Assembly: GCF_000003815.2 (NCBI RefSeq) | Contig: NC_049985.1 | Span: 422,265-486,264 of the forward strand | Reading direction: 5' to 3' | Length of the DNA stretch: 64,000 nucleotides | From: Branchiostoma floridae | Lineage: Eukaryota > Chordata > Leptocardii > Amphioxiformes > Branchiostomatidae | Shown here: positions 1 through 33,600 of the stretch, piece after piece | How positions within the stretch are numbered: the first letter of the stretch is position 1 | Layout: every line of letters starts with the position of its first letter | Translations under genes and position numbers: made by a program | The notes under the pieces: generated by a model | The model's input: the letters and a program-made list of their open reading frames with translations, nothing else | What the model was told of the DNA's origin: nothing | Databases searched by the model: none

Positions 1-351
1 ACCATGCCATAATCCCATTACGTTAAAATAAAATCCGGGCTAGACCCCTGATCATGATACACGGGGAACAACTTGACCTGAAACATTCTTCTGTTACGTA
101 ACCTTCAGCCTACCAAGGTAGCCGTTCGCCGGAAAAATTGTGTTAATTATGGTAACAGGGAAAAATGTTAAAGACTCTATGGGGAGCTAGAAATAAAACT
201 TAAACTCAACTCGTAGAATTCCAGTCTTAATTAATCATCATCAGAAATGTAGAGGAATTATATCCAGACTTCCCTAAAAGCTGTAAATGCACAAACGAGC
301 TGAACTTTGACCCATCAGACCCAGCAGGAATGTGCACCAGACTGCCCAACC

Positions 352-367
352 CCCCCCCCCCCCCCCC
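352..367 (+). repeat. Poly-C tract
   Basis: A homopolymer C run within the otherwise featureless 1-849 segment, where I see no exon or element. Confidence 0.8.
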
Positions 368-849
368 GGTTTGCACCAATTATTCCTTTGTTAAGTAAGA
401 CACAACAAAGCAGATCGGCAAAACTTTCTGTTGGAGTTGGAGTTGGACTTTTACGGGGAAGTGTGTTAAGTTTTCCAGGTATCCTTTGCTTAGACCAAGA
501 AGGTTATCTTATAGAAATTACATTTATGCTTTAATACACGTACTTTACTTAACTCAAATTGACACAATTTCATGAACTTCGGATTTGGAAACACTAGCTT
601 TAAAAACACTTGCAATATCATCACTGTCTGCTAGATGGTGTTGTGTTTCTTTTGGTTGTCTGGACAAAGATACATATAGTCCTAATAGTGCAGTGGAGTC
701 GACAGAGAAACTGTTTAACAACAATAATTGTAAGTATCATTATGCTATAGAGAACTAGCATAACATACCCAGTAAATTAATTGCTTTGAAATTTGTTGTC
801 ATCATTCAGTCATTTTGATTGATATTGTTTCTCCTAAAATCTTTTTCAG

Positions 850-1022
850 AAGCACCTGCAAGAGAATTACAAGATTAGAGGGAGAGAGAGAAAGAGACCA
901 CAGGCCTCTACGTACAGCGAAGAGAACACGCATTTATGAATTTATGAACTGAGTGTTTTTTCCACTTCTCACGGCCATCACGTCATCAGTTCCACTCCAA
1001 AAGCCGACGAAGTTGAGCAGTT
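850..1022 (+). promoter_or_regulatory. Probable 5' UTR part of kinase exon 1
   Basis: A pyrimidine-rich stretch ending in TTTTTCAG at 842-849 looks like a 3' splice site, so a non-coding upstream exon probably lies before it, possibly outside the window. An in-frame TGA at 1014-1016 lies two codons before the ATG at 1023, which fixes that ATG as the first one usable in this frame. No promoter motif was recognised. Confidence 0.4.
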
Positions 1023-22200
<21,178 letters not shown>

Positions 22201-22843
22201 GGCCCTTCTTCCCTGCTCCAGCCGGCATGTCAACAAACAAACAAACAAACAAACAGTGGACCACTAAAATCCAAACAGACAATCTGGAGGATATCAAGGT
22301 TTTTACATTGTACATCATAGACATGTCAGGCCTGTACCTGCAAGAGAATAGTTTCCAGGTGGGGTTCAACAACCAGATGGGGTTCAACGACCTCTAGCCA
22401 TTAGAAAATCTTTACATACAACAAAAAGATGAAGTCACCGCTCAGACGTTTTGGCGACCGTCTGTCACCTTCTACAAAATATATACATTTTACGTACAAT
22501 GTCTACTAGATAGTTAATGCAGCCTTAATACAGTGCAGTCCAAAACGTAAAGTAAACATAATAATTATACTGTAACATTACATTGATAATTAATGCAACA
22601 TTTGCATTGCGGTCCTAAATGTTAAGCAAATAATAGTACACATTGATTTCATAGTGAATGCAGTGTTTATGATGCGGTACCAAACATATATTTAGGAGTG
22701 TATGATGTATATGTTGTCAAGTAACAATCATGGTAACAGTGCAACAAGTACGATGTGAACCAGTCAGTATTGCCCTGAGGAAGGTGACAGACGGTCACAA
22801 AAACATCTTGGTTGTGAGTAAAGAAATTTGTTAATATTCAATA

Positions 22844-23417
22844 CGAGGGGCGTGCAATAAGTAATGGTCCTGACCCACTTCCAGTTGTCTGATCTAAATG
22901 AAATTTTGTATGTGTAATAATTCATATCTCTATGGGTTATGTTGCAAAAGACAGCTCTGAACTAATTGTGGTTTCTGATTTACTGGTGTTTGAACTTAGT
23001 CAGGTGCGAAATGGACCAGGTGTGAAATGGAACCAGTTGAGTGTCGCGCAGTGATCCAGTTTTTGTATTTGAAAGGACGCACACCAAAGAAGACTTTTGA
23101 TGAAGTAAATGAAACTTATGGTGATGATGCCCCATCATATGACCTTGTAAAACGCTGGCATCCTGAATTCAAACGTGGCTGGAAGTCTGAACAGCTCCCA
23201 GACCTGGTCGTCCCTCTTGTGCCATTGATGAGGCATCAGTTGGAGGACCAACCTGGGGTGTCCTACAAAATCGGTGTCCAGAGCTGCATCAAACGATGGG
23301 AGAAATGCATAACTCTGGGTGATTCCTATGAAGAGAAAGACTAATAACTGTGCCAAGTTTCATTAATCTCCTGCTATGGGAAATGGGTCAGGACCATTAC
23401 TAATTGCACGCCCCTCG
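22844..23417 (+). mobile_element. Mariner element, internally deleted
   Basis: 574 bp with about 34-bp terminal inverted repeats (CGAGGGGCGTGCAATAAG / TAATTGCACGCCCCTCG) flanked by TA at 22842-22843 and 23418-23419. Confidence 0.92.
23027..23344 (+). pseudogene. Mariner transposase remnant (N-terminus fused to C-terminus)
   Basis: Starts MEPVECRAVIQFLYLKGRTP and continues DDAPSYDLVKRWHPEFKRG, the mariner helix-turn-helix DNA-binding region. It then jumps to KRWEKCITLGDSYEEKD, the family's C-terminus. The catalytic aspartate domain of about 200 residues is missing, so it cannot transpose. The frame stayed open across the deletion, leaving a 105-aa DNA-binding-only frame. Confidence 0.85.
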
Positions 23418-23544
23418 TAACTCCCCATCCTGAGGAAGTTCTTCACTGGCACAATATGTAGGAAATGTTGAGCTGTGTGAGCACTTCTTAAGTGGAGCAT
23501 GTTGACTTGATGCCAGTCTTGTCAGTTAGGTAGTTTTAAAGATT

Positions 23545-23900
23545 GCTTGCAGATAGATGTGCAAAAGCTAGATGTGACGGGTCGTTCGGTGTAATATAAC
23601 CAGCTGCTGCCGCGCCGTGTGCCTGCGAAGCTGGTGTGTTACGCCGAACGGCGGTTATACCGGCTATATCGATACAGATGTGCCTGAATATCCTGTTTTT
23701 AAAAACTATATAGGTTACCCAATTGCAATGTATCATCATCATCATCGGTCGACGTGATCACACATGTTCGCACATGTTTACAGCGGGGTTATACCGCCCC
23801 TTACGGGGTGACATATCCTTTTGCTGGCTAATTACAAGACGGGTATGGGCCAGGTCTCCTGCCTTTTATCCAACATATAAAGGTGAACCAGCGTGTATGT
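23545..23900 (+). mobile_element. Repeat D fragment
   Basis: CTTGCAGATAGATGTGC, GACGGGTCGTTC, GCTGGTGTGTTACGCCG and GGCGGTTATACCGGC match, inverted, the repeat at 60640-60880 and the minisatellite unit at 61207-61690. Confidence 0.75.
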
Positions 23901-24567
23901 CAAGGAAAAATATGAAGAACTTGCCTTTTGTAGAGCTAAACTTTACATTCAATTTGAATGATGATGACTGAAAAATCATTTAATGTAAATTTTTTTTTAT
24001 ATTTGAGATGTAAAACTATATGTGGAATCCATGATGATTGTATAATTATGATATGCAGCTATCATAGAGTAACCAAGAATGTCAAGTTTTTTCTCATGCG
24101 TATGTTTCTAGTTCTTTCTGTCTTACTTTAGGTAACTATATAATGTAATGTTATACACAGTGCTCTTGAATAAGACTTGATAAATTATGAAGGATGTTCT
24201 TTCAAACATTCAGCATTGTTTATTGTAAATTATACAAATCATTATATGAGGAGTTTTGTAATTGCCTTTATCTGGATTCAATGGGGCCTGATACATTTGA
24301 ATGCTTAACCTGATATGTAGCATTGTACAATGTATAGGCCTGTACAAAAGCCAATGTGTCATTTAAAGTAAGCTTCATGTGGTATTAAACCAGCACCTCA
24401 AGTATACTTAAGACATTATAAATGTCATTATAGCAATTTGCCTTCTCATACTCAAGCTTAACACTTACGTCAGAAAGGACCTAATGCAAGTGGTTTTGTA
24501 ACAGGTTCATTTTCATTGAATGAGTTGAAAAATTGTGCAAATTTAGTAAAGGTACACATATTGTATA

Positions 24568-25054
24568 CAGTCAAACCTGTATTAGCGGCCACCTTTGCAT
24601 AGCAGCCACCTGGCCATAGTGGCCACTTTTTGTCGGTCCCTTGGATTCGTAATGATTAAGAAACAGGCTTAGCGGCCACCTGTCAAACGCGGCCACGGCC
24701 ACACGATTTCCGGTCCTGTTGATACAGAAACACTGCCTATTGCAACCATACTGCAGCCTTATGTCATCCTGCACAGAGTTTGAAATTATAGTTTGCGAGG
24801 ATTTCGAGTTCCTGACGGTCATTTTGGCGGTAGCAGAAGGTACGCGTGCCTTGAGCATTAAAGTGCAAGTCTTTGTCGGTGAATTAACCGATCGAGACAA
24901 ATTGTTACTTGGTGAGAAAGATTAGTGGGAACTGATACCATGTGTATAGCTAACTCATGGTCAATTGATCAACATTTTCTCTATAGTGGCCACCTGTCTA
25001 TAGTGGCCAAATTTCTCCAGTCCCTTGAGTGGCCGCTATAAACAGGTTTGACTG
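24568..25054. mobile_element. Pogo/Tigger-like non-autonomous element
   Basis: CAGTCAAACCTGTATTAGCGG at the left and CCGCTATAAACAGGTTTGACTG at the right, flanked by TA. 487 bp, no transposase. Subterminal GTGGCCA repeats. Confidence 0.85.
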
Positions 25055-26700
25055 TATTCTTGAGACTGAATTCAACTCAAACCTTGCTACATTTAAGCAG
25101 AAAAAAAAAAAAAAAAACTGGTTGGATTTCAGAAATGAAAATAAGCATGGGGTTATAATTTCCGTGATAACTGATTTTTCACCCTTAATCAGCTGCAGAG
25201 ATAAGAATAAGAGCCTGTTGACCATCAGCTCTGCCCATCTCTCCTCCTAGGGTGATTGATAAATATACCAAGAATCACAAGAGGCACACATAAGACTCAC
25301 TGTCTCTAATTGGCGAAAAGGAAAGTTGTCCGTTGTATGTCCTCTTAAACAAACATTAATTGATCTCTGACTGGGTAAAAGAGGCAAGATACACACAGGA
25401 AATAGCTCTTTTTTTGCCTGGTGTGTTTCTCCTGCATTTCTCCTGTGCTTCATCTGTATGACTGAGCTTTGGAAGGGTTTCAAAGATAAAAGTGAGCCAG
25501 GGTATCATTGCACCTTCCTTGTAAATGCTCTTTATTTCTGACGGACTTCCAAGGGTGTGGTCAAAACATCTGAGCAACAAACTGAGATGTTCCATTCTCA
25601 AAAAGATAAAGTGTCTGTTTAATTTTTGTGCTTAATTTCAATACATTCAGTGAAAAATGACCTTTTTTTTTGTAAAAATCACTTGCATTACTTTTGGACC
25701 CCCTTTGTATTATAAGTATAGTCGTGTTGGTCTCCTATTATAGGAAATCATCATCAATTATATATATGTATATATTATATATAGACATATTGTCTAAGCT
25801 GCTGTTCAATATCTATGCAGAGTCAATTGATAGGTGACTCAAAAGGTCTTCAACAGATGTTGTCTAAGTCTTGTTTGTTGTCGAGCAATGCTCCTTTGGC
25901 AAAGGAAATCATGTTATTTTGACAAAGATTTAAACAATACACACAACTAAAGTTCAATTAGCTTGGGAAGCTTTCGAGACGAACTCTGTCTCTTTGTCAA
26001 CCCGGAGGTCTCATCTTGGAGTTTCTTTGTCACGTGACGTTTGATGGACATCGTCACGTGACAAAAGACAGTTATCAGAAATCATGTTACATGTACATTG
26101 TTACCTTCTTTTTTGGATGATGGTTTTCTTTTACTTTTCTCAGCCATGAAGTATTGTTCTTACATGGTGACACATAAAGGGGTGTTACTTTTTTACGATT
26201 CTGAACAAAATGTCATCATATCAACATATGTAAAGCTTTTAATTTTATATTACTCATGATTAAAATCTTGTATAAGAGGAACTTTATCTTAATTTCAGTC
26301 AGAATTAGAGATCTTTTGAGACACAGAAAATGTGAAAATTATTTGACGTTTGTTTGTATTGCATACAATTTAAACCAGGTGAAGGCCAATTGTTCACAAG
26401 ATATCAAAGAACACATAACAAGACGTGTTTTTCTTAGCGCCCCTGAAATTAGCTTTGTAACCTAACTCAAGTAAGGCGCTGTCAGGCACATTGTATCCAG
26501 CCATATGCTGGATTGATTAATTAAGTAGGGGGTACTTGAGGAGTTTTGTAGAGGACTGAATGCTTTTTGATGTGCGTGGGTCTAACGGGTACTCTATCAT
26601 ATAATGTTTCGTAGCATACATTTCTCACTTCCTACAATTAATATCTATCGGAAAAGTACAGTCCCGTCTGGAGTGGAATGTGACGTCAGCCTTACTACAT
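25055..26700. other. Non-coding, nothing recognised
   Basis: AT-rich. Only a poly-A run near 25103, a TATA-rich stretch at 25758-25785 and an inverted TCACGTGAC pair at 26030-26060 stand out. Confidence 0.5.
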
Positions 26701-26708
26701 GAATAGAC

Positions 26709-26875
26709 TTAATCTCCAAGCAGATCCTACAATGGCATAAAATAGCACCAAACTCTCCAAGGAGTGCAGCCAAGAGGTGTACATTTGCCATGTAGCGAAA
26801 CACACTCCTAAGCCGGCTTCACTCCTCTGCCAGCTTTCTCTATCTTGTGCTACCGTAGGATCTGCTTGGAGATTA
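26709..26875. mobile_element. MITE, family E
   Basis: TTAATCTCCAAGCAGATCC at the left pairs with GGATCTGCTTGGAGATTA at the right. Related copies at 43751-43906 and 60527-60625. Confidence 0.88.
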
Positions 26876-26944
26876 GAATAGGCCCTGGGTTTAACACCGG
26901 AGATACGATGTTGTTTCCGCTGACACGAGAAGGGTTTTATCAAG

Positions 26945-28277
26945 GAGGGTCTGCATGCCTTTTTCCGTTAAGCGTTACGAGCCATTTTAATTCACCGTTA
27001 ATCGTTACCGACCCGCTCTAATTCAACGTTAATCGTTATCGGTATATTCTTCGTGAAGCATTATTGGTCGTTTTAATTCAACGTTAATCGTTATTTGTTA
27101 TCCCGAATTCACCGTTAACCGTTACCAAGAAATTCTTCGTAACCCGTTATACTATACAAAGGAAGTCAAATGCCAGATAGAACTCCTGAAAATGCAGGAA
27201 ATGGCGTTTCAAAGGGTCCATATTTCAAAATTTCTCCGAGCCTCCCGGCCTTCGGCTCTGAACATGGTAAAATATGTTGCAGAAGCGTCGCCCTCAAAAC
27301 TTTATCACTCATACAGATTTCAGTGTCAAACATAGCTAAGTTTCGGGCAAAAGGTTCTCCTAGAATGCAGAAAATGAGGTTTCTCCGGGCATAAAATGTC
27401 ATTTAATTTAGCTTCGTCTTACGTATACGGCAAAATCTGTCCTTCAAAATGCAGTAAATGGCGTTTCAGACGGTCCAGATTTTAAAATTTTCCCGGACTT
27501 ATATTGCAACGCCTCGTGCCTTCCGAGTAGCCTGAGTATCATCCGTATTCTACCGGGGCTCCTTACACTCGCTACCCCTCATCCGTATTCTACCGGGGCT
27601 CCTTACACTCGCTACCCCTAAAAAATATATTTTTTTAGGGAAGCGAGTGTACGGAGCCCCGGTAGAAATAGGATGGTACCCAGGCTACCTTCCGAGTTCG
27701 AATTGGTAAAGATATGTTGGGGCTCTGGGGGTGGAGGCCAAAGCTACGAGTATAATCATGTGTGATTTGATGAAAATGTTAAAATCAACCTAGCTTAGTC
27801 TGTCGGCAAAATTTGCCGAAAATGCAGGAAATAGCATTTAAGAGGGTCTTGATTCTAAAATTTTTCCAGGGGGAACATCCTCCGGACCACCCTGGGATGC
27901 GTCGCGCCTTCGGCGCTGAAACAATAGTTCAATCCACCTCTCCCCTCCCCCCCCCCCCCTTAAGAACTTGGCTGCCGCCGTCTCTGTGGCGGGCCGGGAA
28001 CTCTGCCTCCGTCAATTTACAGATGTCATGGACATTGTCCCTGTCATTCCTCCGGGTTCTGGGCACCTTTTGCTTCTCACAATGTATTTTCATCCATTTA
28101 TATAACTACTCTAGCGTTGTATGAATAGGAATGTACGTCAATGTTAATGTTATTCTTTGTACCTCATTCTGAATTTACCGTTAAGCGTTACCGGGCCTCC
28201 TGAATTTACCGTTAAGCGTTACCGGGCCTCCTGAATTCACCGTTAAGCGTTACCAAGACCCCCCCATGCAGACCCTC
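26945..28277. mobile_element. Nested DNA element inside the left terminus
   Basis: GAGGGTCTGCATG / CATGCAGACCCTC termini, flanked by direct repeats ATCAAG (26939-26944 and 28278-28283). Both ends hold repeats of the type CACCGTTAAGCGTTACC. Inside is sequence of the GTAGCCAG family (ATGCAGGAAATGGCG). Confidence 0.85.
27530..27699. repeat. Hairpin with duplicated left arm
   Basis: TACCGGGGCTCCTTACACTC occurs twice and faces GAGTGTACGGAGCCCCGGTA; the outer ends are GTAGCCTGAGTATCATCC and GGATGGTACCCAGGCTAC. Confidence 0.85.
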
Positions 28278-28319
28278 ATCAAGGGCCCGCTGTGCCGCCA
28301 GGGGGGGGGGGAATACTTA

Positions 28320-28760
28320 AGAAAGTGGCTTGTTTCAGGGTCGAAACGGACTGTCATAGCATTTCAACACTTATATAGTACTAAGGACGACAATCAGCGC
28401 TTTTGTGTCAACTCGCAAAGACTCTTGTTATTGTCTTAAGAGCCACGCTTTGGGATAAGGTAAAGGCACTTGTCTAGTCATTATGAGTGGCGAGCTTTCC
28501 GCTCAGCATCAGCGACAAATCTTAAGACTCACCAAGGTTCGACTTAAGACTGCTGCTTCTGATATTTCCGACAAGGGAAGTTGCAAGATTAAGAGGCAGT
28601 TGATAAGTGAGCGTGCTTTTATCACGGGTCAAACCCAAGTACAGAACTCTACACTCTAGTCGGACATCTCAAGACTATTTCTATTGTCTTAGCACAATAA
28701 AATTAATCCGAACTTTTTGGAATTCCTTCTCTTGTAGACCCCCCCAAACAACTTTAGAGT
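28320..28760 (-). repeat. Satellite monomers, left flank (inverted)
   Basis: On the minus strand this reads the same words as the right-hand array (AGTGCCTTTACCTTATCC, GTTGACACAAAAGCGCTGA). Confidence 0.75.
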
Positions 28761-28769
28761 CAGGCAGGC

Positions 28770-29780
28770 GTATTCTGTATGCTCTGTGAAACTTTGGCGG
28801 CACTTTCATATCGCGATAAATTGAATGTGTAAAACTGTTACGTAACCCAAGGACATATAACTGTGGATACATCATCATGTACTTATAAAGCAGAACACAG
28901 CCACGTTAGAACAACAAGGACAGTTTTATTCAACTCAAGTTGCAATGACAATTTTAACACATGTCACTCAAATAGAGATAGTCCCATTTTGTATCACTAA
29001 GAATTTTGTGAAGAACCCTATAATCGATTCAAAGTAAGTTTGGGTTCTGTATAAAGTATACGAAAACTGCTTTTCACAATAGCCTATGGGAGTGCAAACA
29101 TGCAAAGGGTGAGATGCTGTCTAACATGTTTATCTTGCTCAAGTGTTAAACGAGACTTTGATGCCCACTTTATCACCAAAAGAGGATTAAACAAAGAAAG
29201 TTTTAGCACCTTGATGTGTTGGTCGATTTTGTTAATATGACTTTATGGATATCACTGCACTTGCTCGCCTACCACTCCTCAGGTCTTCCTTTTATGCGTC
29301 ATCATCAAATTAGTTTGAAATGACCCACGAGGTCTCATAATTTGCAGTCTTTGTTGTTCCATTTTTTAAAGACTTTCACCACAAGGTAATAAAGACAAAG
29401 AGTCACAGCAAGAGACTATCCAAATGTACAACCATGTATGCCACAGATCCTGTGTACTGTCACGTATGAAGTTTCACAGTGGAATGTATGCTGTAATCAG
29501 CATAATGGCAGCTCTTTGGAAAATGAAAATCAGTGAAATTGTCGCTATGTTATAGCTGAACCATTGTAGGTTTACATTATTGTAAGGCATGCCATGTTGA
29601 CTTTAAGCTACACCCATTACAGCTAATGCATTGAGCACTTCTGCTCCAGAAATTCCAAAGTGTGAGAGATTCAAGAAGGATGTACAAATGTACGTTTGGA
29701 GACGCTCTTGCTGTGTTTCAATTACAAGATTTGATACTTCATATTAAACCGTTTCTTAACTTCACCAAGAACACTCCGGC
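28770..29780. other. Non-coding interior of the large element
   Basis: No ORF, terminal repeat or known domain seen. Confidence 0.45.
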
Positions 29781-29784
29781 AATG

Positions 29785-30045
29785 CTGTTATTACCTTGGC
29801 CAAGAATTATGTATTTTTGGTTGGTTTGTTGGTTAATTGGTTGGTTAGTGAGTTTGTTGGTTTGGTGGCTACTTGGTTTTTAGTTGCTTGGGTGAGTTTT
29901 TTTTGTGGCAAGCCGAATTCAAGATGTTCTGAATGGATCTTTATGACATTTGGCATGTGGATAGGTGTCAGCAAAACAACGGACTACATTCTTCCTAAAT
30001 ATTTCATTATTTATTATAAACTTTTCTGCTGTACTGCAGCAGAAC
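29785..30045 (+). repeat. Dispersed repeat F, copy 1
   Basis: TTACCTTGGCCAAGAA, GTTGGTTTG runs, GGATCTTTATGACATTTGGC and GTACTGCAGCAGAAC recur at 38930-39055, 40130-40275 and partly 42868-43030. Confidence 0.65.
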
Positions 30046-30569
30046 TATCACATCATATGCTCTTCAAACAGAATAAAATGTTTTGTATCAAATCATTTCG
30101 AAAGAACAAGCAACAACAATTAAGTCTACATTGCCGGAGTGCCTTTCCATTAACACATTTATTCACCCCAATTTACAGCAATAATGTAGTAAAAGTCTAC
30201 ATAGACACCTGCTTCATCTATCCCTGTTTAATAGACTAACATTCTGTGATGACATTTTAGTATCAACTAATCTACAAAGCTCAAACATTACCTACCTTGG
30301 TTTCCCAACATCCTTAAGAGAATTAAACAAATCCAGTAATCCTAACCAATCATCAACATCTCTAAGACCACGTTGACTTGGTTATATGCATGATATCATC
30401 TGAACCCCAAAACCGACGCAAACGCGTGAATAAAAAAGCTGACAAAAAGTTGACGTCTAAGACTAAGTAATCAGAGGTTGAACAAATGACTGCCTGATAC
30501 AATTAGATTCTTCTTCTTTTCACATCTTCTTATCTAACCTTGGAATTCCATGACTTATAAAGAGTATAA

Positions 30570-30664
30570 GCACCAAAACAGCACCAATACAGCACCAGTA
30601 CAGCACCAGTACAGCACCAAAACAGCACCAAAACAGCACCAAAACAGCACCAAAACAGCACCAA
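30570..30664 (+). repeat. 11-bp minisatellite
   Basis: About nine copies of CAGCACCAAAA with variants CAGCACCAGTA and CAGCACCAATA. Confidence 0.92.
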
Positions 30665-30689
30665 AAACGCCAGGCAAGTGCCTTTACCT

Positions 30690-33600
30690 TATCCTAAAGA
30701 GTGACTCTTAAGTCAAAACGTAGAGCCTTGGAAGTTGACACAAAAGCGCCGATGTTCTCCCTGTTGCTGAAATGATATCCCAGTGTTTTTCTGACTCAGA
30801 AACAAACTGCTTCAAGAAATACGTACACCTTCCTTCGGGCCAACGCTCGCCGTTCCAAAAGACCAAGGAAGTGTCTTTACCTTATCCTAAAGCGTGACTC
30901 TTAAGTCAAAACGTAGAGCCTTGGGAGCTGACACAAAGCGCTGATGTTGACTCTGGTGCTAAAATGCTGTCACAGTCCTTTCTGACTCAGAAACAAACTA
31001 CTTCAAGACGTAAGTATGCCTTCCGTACAAAACCGACAAAACGGGCACCTGGAAATCCCCGCACACTGTCTGACTGTGTTCTTACTCCTCCAACTTTCCT
31101 TACCGGAAACAACTGCAGCAGTCTTATCTTAAAGCGCAAAGAATCTTTAGCTTTCTACTTGGTGCTCAATCGACATCCACTATCCTTCGGGCCAGAAGCT
31201 CGCCGCTCCAAAAAATAAACGGCAGGTAGATTTACCTCCTCCCAAAGCGGGGTTCTAAAGACAAAACCTAGAATCTTTACACAAAAGCACTGATGTTTTC
31301 CTTGGTACTAAAATGCTATCCCAGTCCTTTCTGACCCAGAAACAAGCCACGTCCTAAAGTACGGATACCTTCCGCAAAATGACGACAAAACGGGACCTCT
31401 TGTAAAGCCTTAAATGTTCTTAAGACAAAATATAGAGCCTCGGGAGTTGACATAAAAGCGGTGGTTGTTGTCCTTGGTGATGAAATGCAATCCCAGTCCT
31501 TTCTGACCAGGAATTGAGCCAGTTTCAGCAGTATACCCCCCCCCCCCCCCCCCGGTTATCCTAAAGCGTACCTCTTAAGGCAAAACGTAGAGCCCTGGGA
31601 GTTGACACCAAAGCGCTGATGTTGTCCTTGGGGCTGAAGGGCTATCCCGCTCCTTTCTGACCCAGAAACGAGCCAGTTTAAAAATACCTTTACCTTCCAC
31701 TATCCACTATCCTTTCGGGGCAAAAATTCGCCGCTCCCAAAAAAACGGCAGGGGCCATTACCTTATCCTAAAACGTGACTCTTAAGACAAAACGTAGAGT
31801 TGACACAAAAGCGCTGAAGGTGCTAAAGCGCTGTACCAGTCCTTTCTGACCCAGAAACAACCCACGTCCAAAAGTACGTATACCTTCCGCAAAATGACGA
31901 CAAAACGGGACCTCTTGTAAAGCCTAAAATGTTCTTAAGACAAAATCTAGAGTCTTGGGAGTTGAGAGAAAAGCGGTGGGTGTTGTCCTTGGTGATGAAA
32001 TGCAATCCCAGTCCTTTCTGACCCGGATATGGGCCAATTTCAGCAGTATACACCCCCCCTGGCGGCNNNNNNNNNNNNNNNNNNNNNNNNNNNNNNNNNN
32101 NNNNNNNNNNNNNNNNNNNNNNNNNNNNNNNNNNNNNNNNNNNNNNNNNNNNNNNNNNNNNNNNNNNNNNNNNNNNNNNNNNNNNNNNNNNNNNNNNNNN
32201 NNNNNNNNNNNNNNNNNNNNNNNNNNNNNNNNNNNNNNNNNNNNNNNNNNNNNNNNNNNNNNNNNNNNNNNNNNNNNNNNNNNNNNNNNNNNNACAAAAG
32301 CACTGATGTTTTTCTTGGTACTAAAATGCTATCCCAGTCCTTTCTGACCCAGAAACAAGCCACGTCCTAAAGTACGGATACCTTCCGCAAAATGACGACA
32401 AAACGGGACCTCTTGTAAAGCCTTAAATGTTCTTAAGACAAAATATAGAGCCTCGGGAGTTGACATAAAAGCGGTGGTTGTTGTCCTTGGTGATGAAATG
32501 CAATCCCAGACCTTTCTGACCCGGAATTGAGCCAGTTTCAGCAGTATACGCCCCCCCCCCCCGCTTATCCTAAAGCGTACCTCATAAGACAAAACGTAGA
32601 GCCATGGGAGTTGACACAAAAGCGATGATGTTGTCCTTGGTGCTGAGGTGCTATCCCAATCCTTTCTGACCCGAAACGAGCCAGTTTAAAAATACATATA
32701 CCTTCCACTATCCACTATCCTTTCGGGCCAGAAATTCGCCGCTCCAAAACAAACGGCAGGGGCCATTACCTTATCCTAAAGCGTGACTCTTAAGACAAAA
32801 CGTAGAGTTGACACAAAAGCGCTGAAGGTGCTAAAGCGCTGTACCAGTCCTTTCTGACCCAAAAACAACCCACGTCCAAAAGTACGTATACCTTCCGCAA
32901 AATGACGACAAAACGGGACCTCTTGTAAAGCCTAAAATGTTCTTTAGACAAAATCTAGAGTCTTGGGAGTTGAGAGAAAAGCGGTGGGTGTTGTCCTTGG
33001 TGATGAAATGCAATCCCAGTCCTTTCTGACCCGGATATGGGCCAGTTTCAGCAGTATACACCCCCCCTGGCGGCACAGCGTGACCCGAGATAGTTCCTGT
33101 TGTCTTAATCTTATAACGTCCCTTTCTTTAGATAACAGCAACATTCTTACGTCGAAGCTTATTGAGTCTTAAGATTTGTCTCTGATGCTGAACCAATATC
33201 TTCTATCCTTCCGGCCGGAAGCTCGCCGCTCATAAAGACCAGGCAAGTCCCTTTACCTCCTCCCAAAGCGTGGTTCTAAAGACAAAACCTAGAATCTTGA
33301 CCCAAAAGCGCTGATGTTGTCCTTGGTGCTGAGGTGCTATCCCGCTCCTTTCTGACCCAGAAACAAGCCACGTCCTAAAGTACGGATACCTTCCGCAAAA
33401 TGACGACAAAATGGGACCTCTTGTAAAGCCTTAAATGTTCTTAAGACAGAATCTAGAGCCTCGGGAGTTGACATAAAAGCGGTGGTTGTTGTCCTTGGTA
33501 ATAAAATGCAATCCCAGGCCTTTCTGACCAGGAATTGAGCCAGTTTCAGCAGTATACGCCCCCCCCCGCTTATCCTAAAGCGTACCTCCTAAGACAAAAC

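Noticed and set aside
30570-30664. CRISPR array
   Set aside because: 11-bp units in direct tandem without spacers; a eukaryotic minisatellite.
31955-32370. ORFs spanning the N block
   Set aside because: They cross unresolved bases inside a satellite; there is no domain and copies recur in the array.
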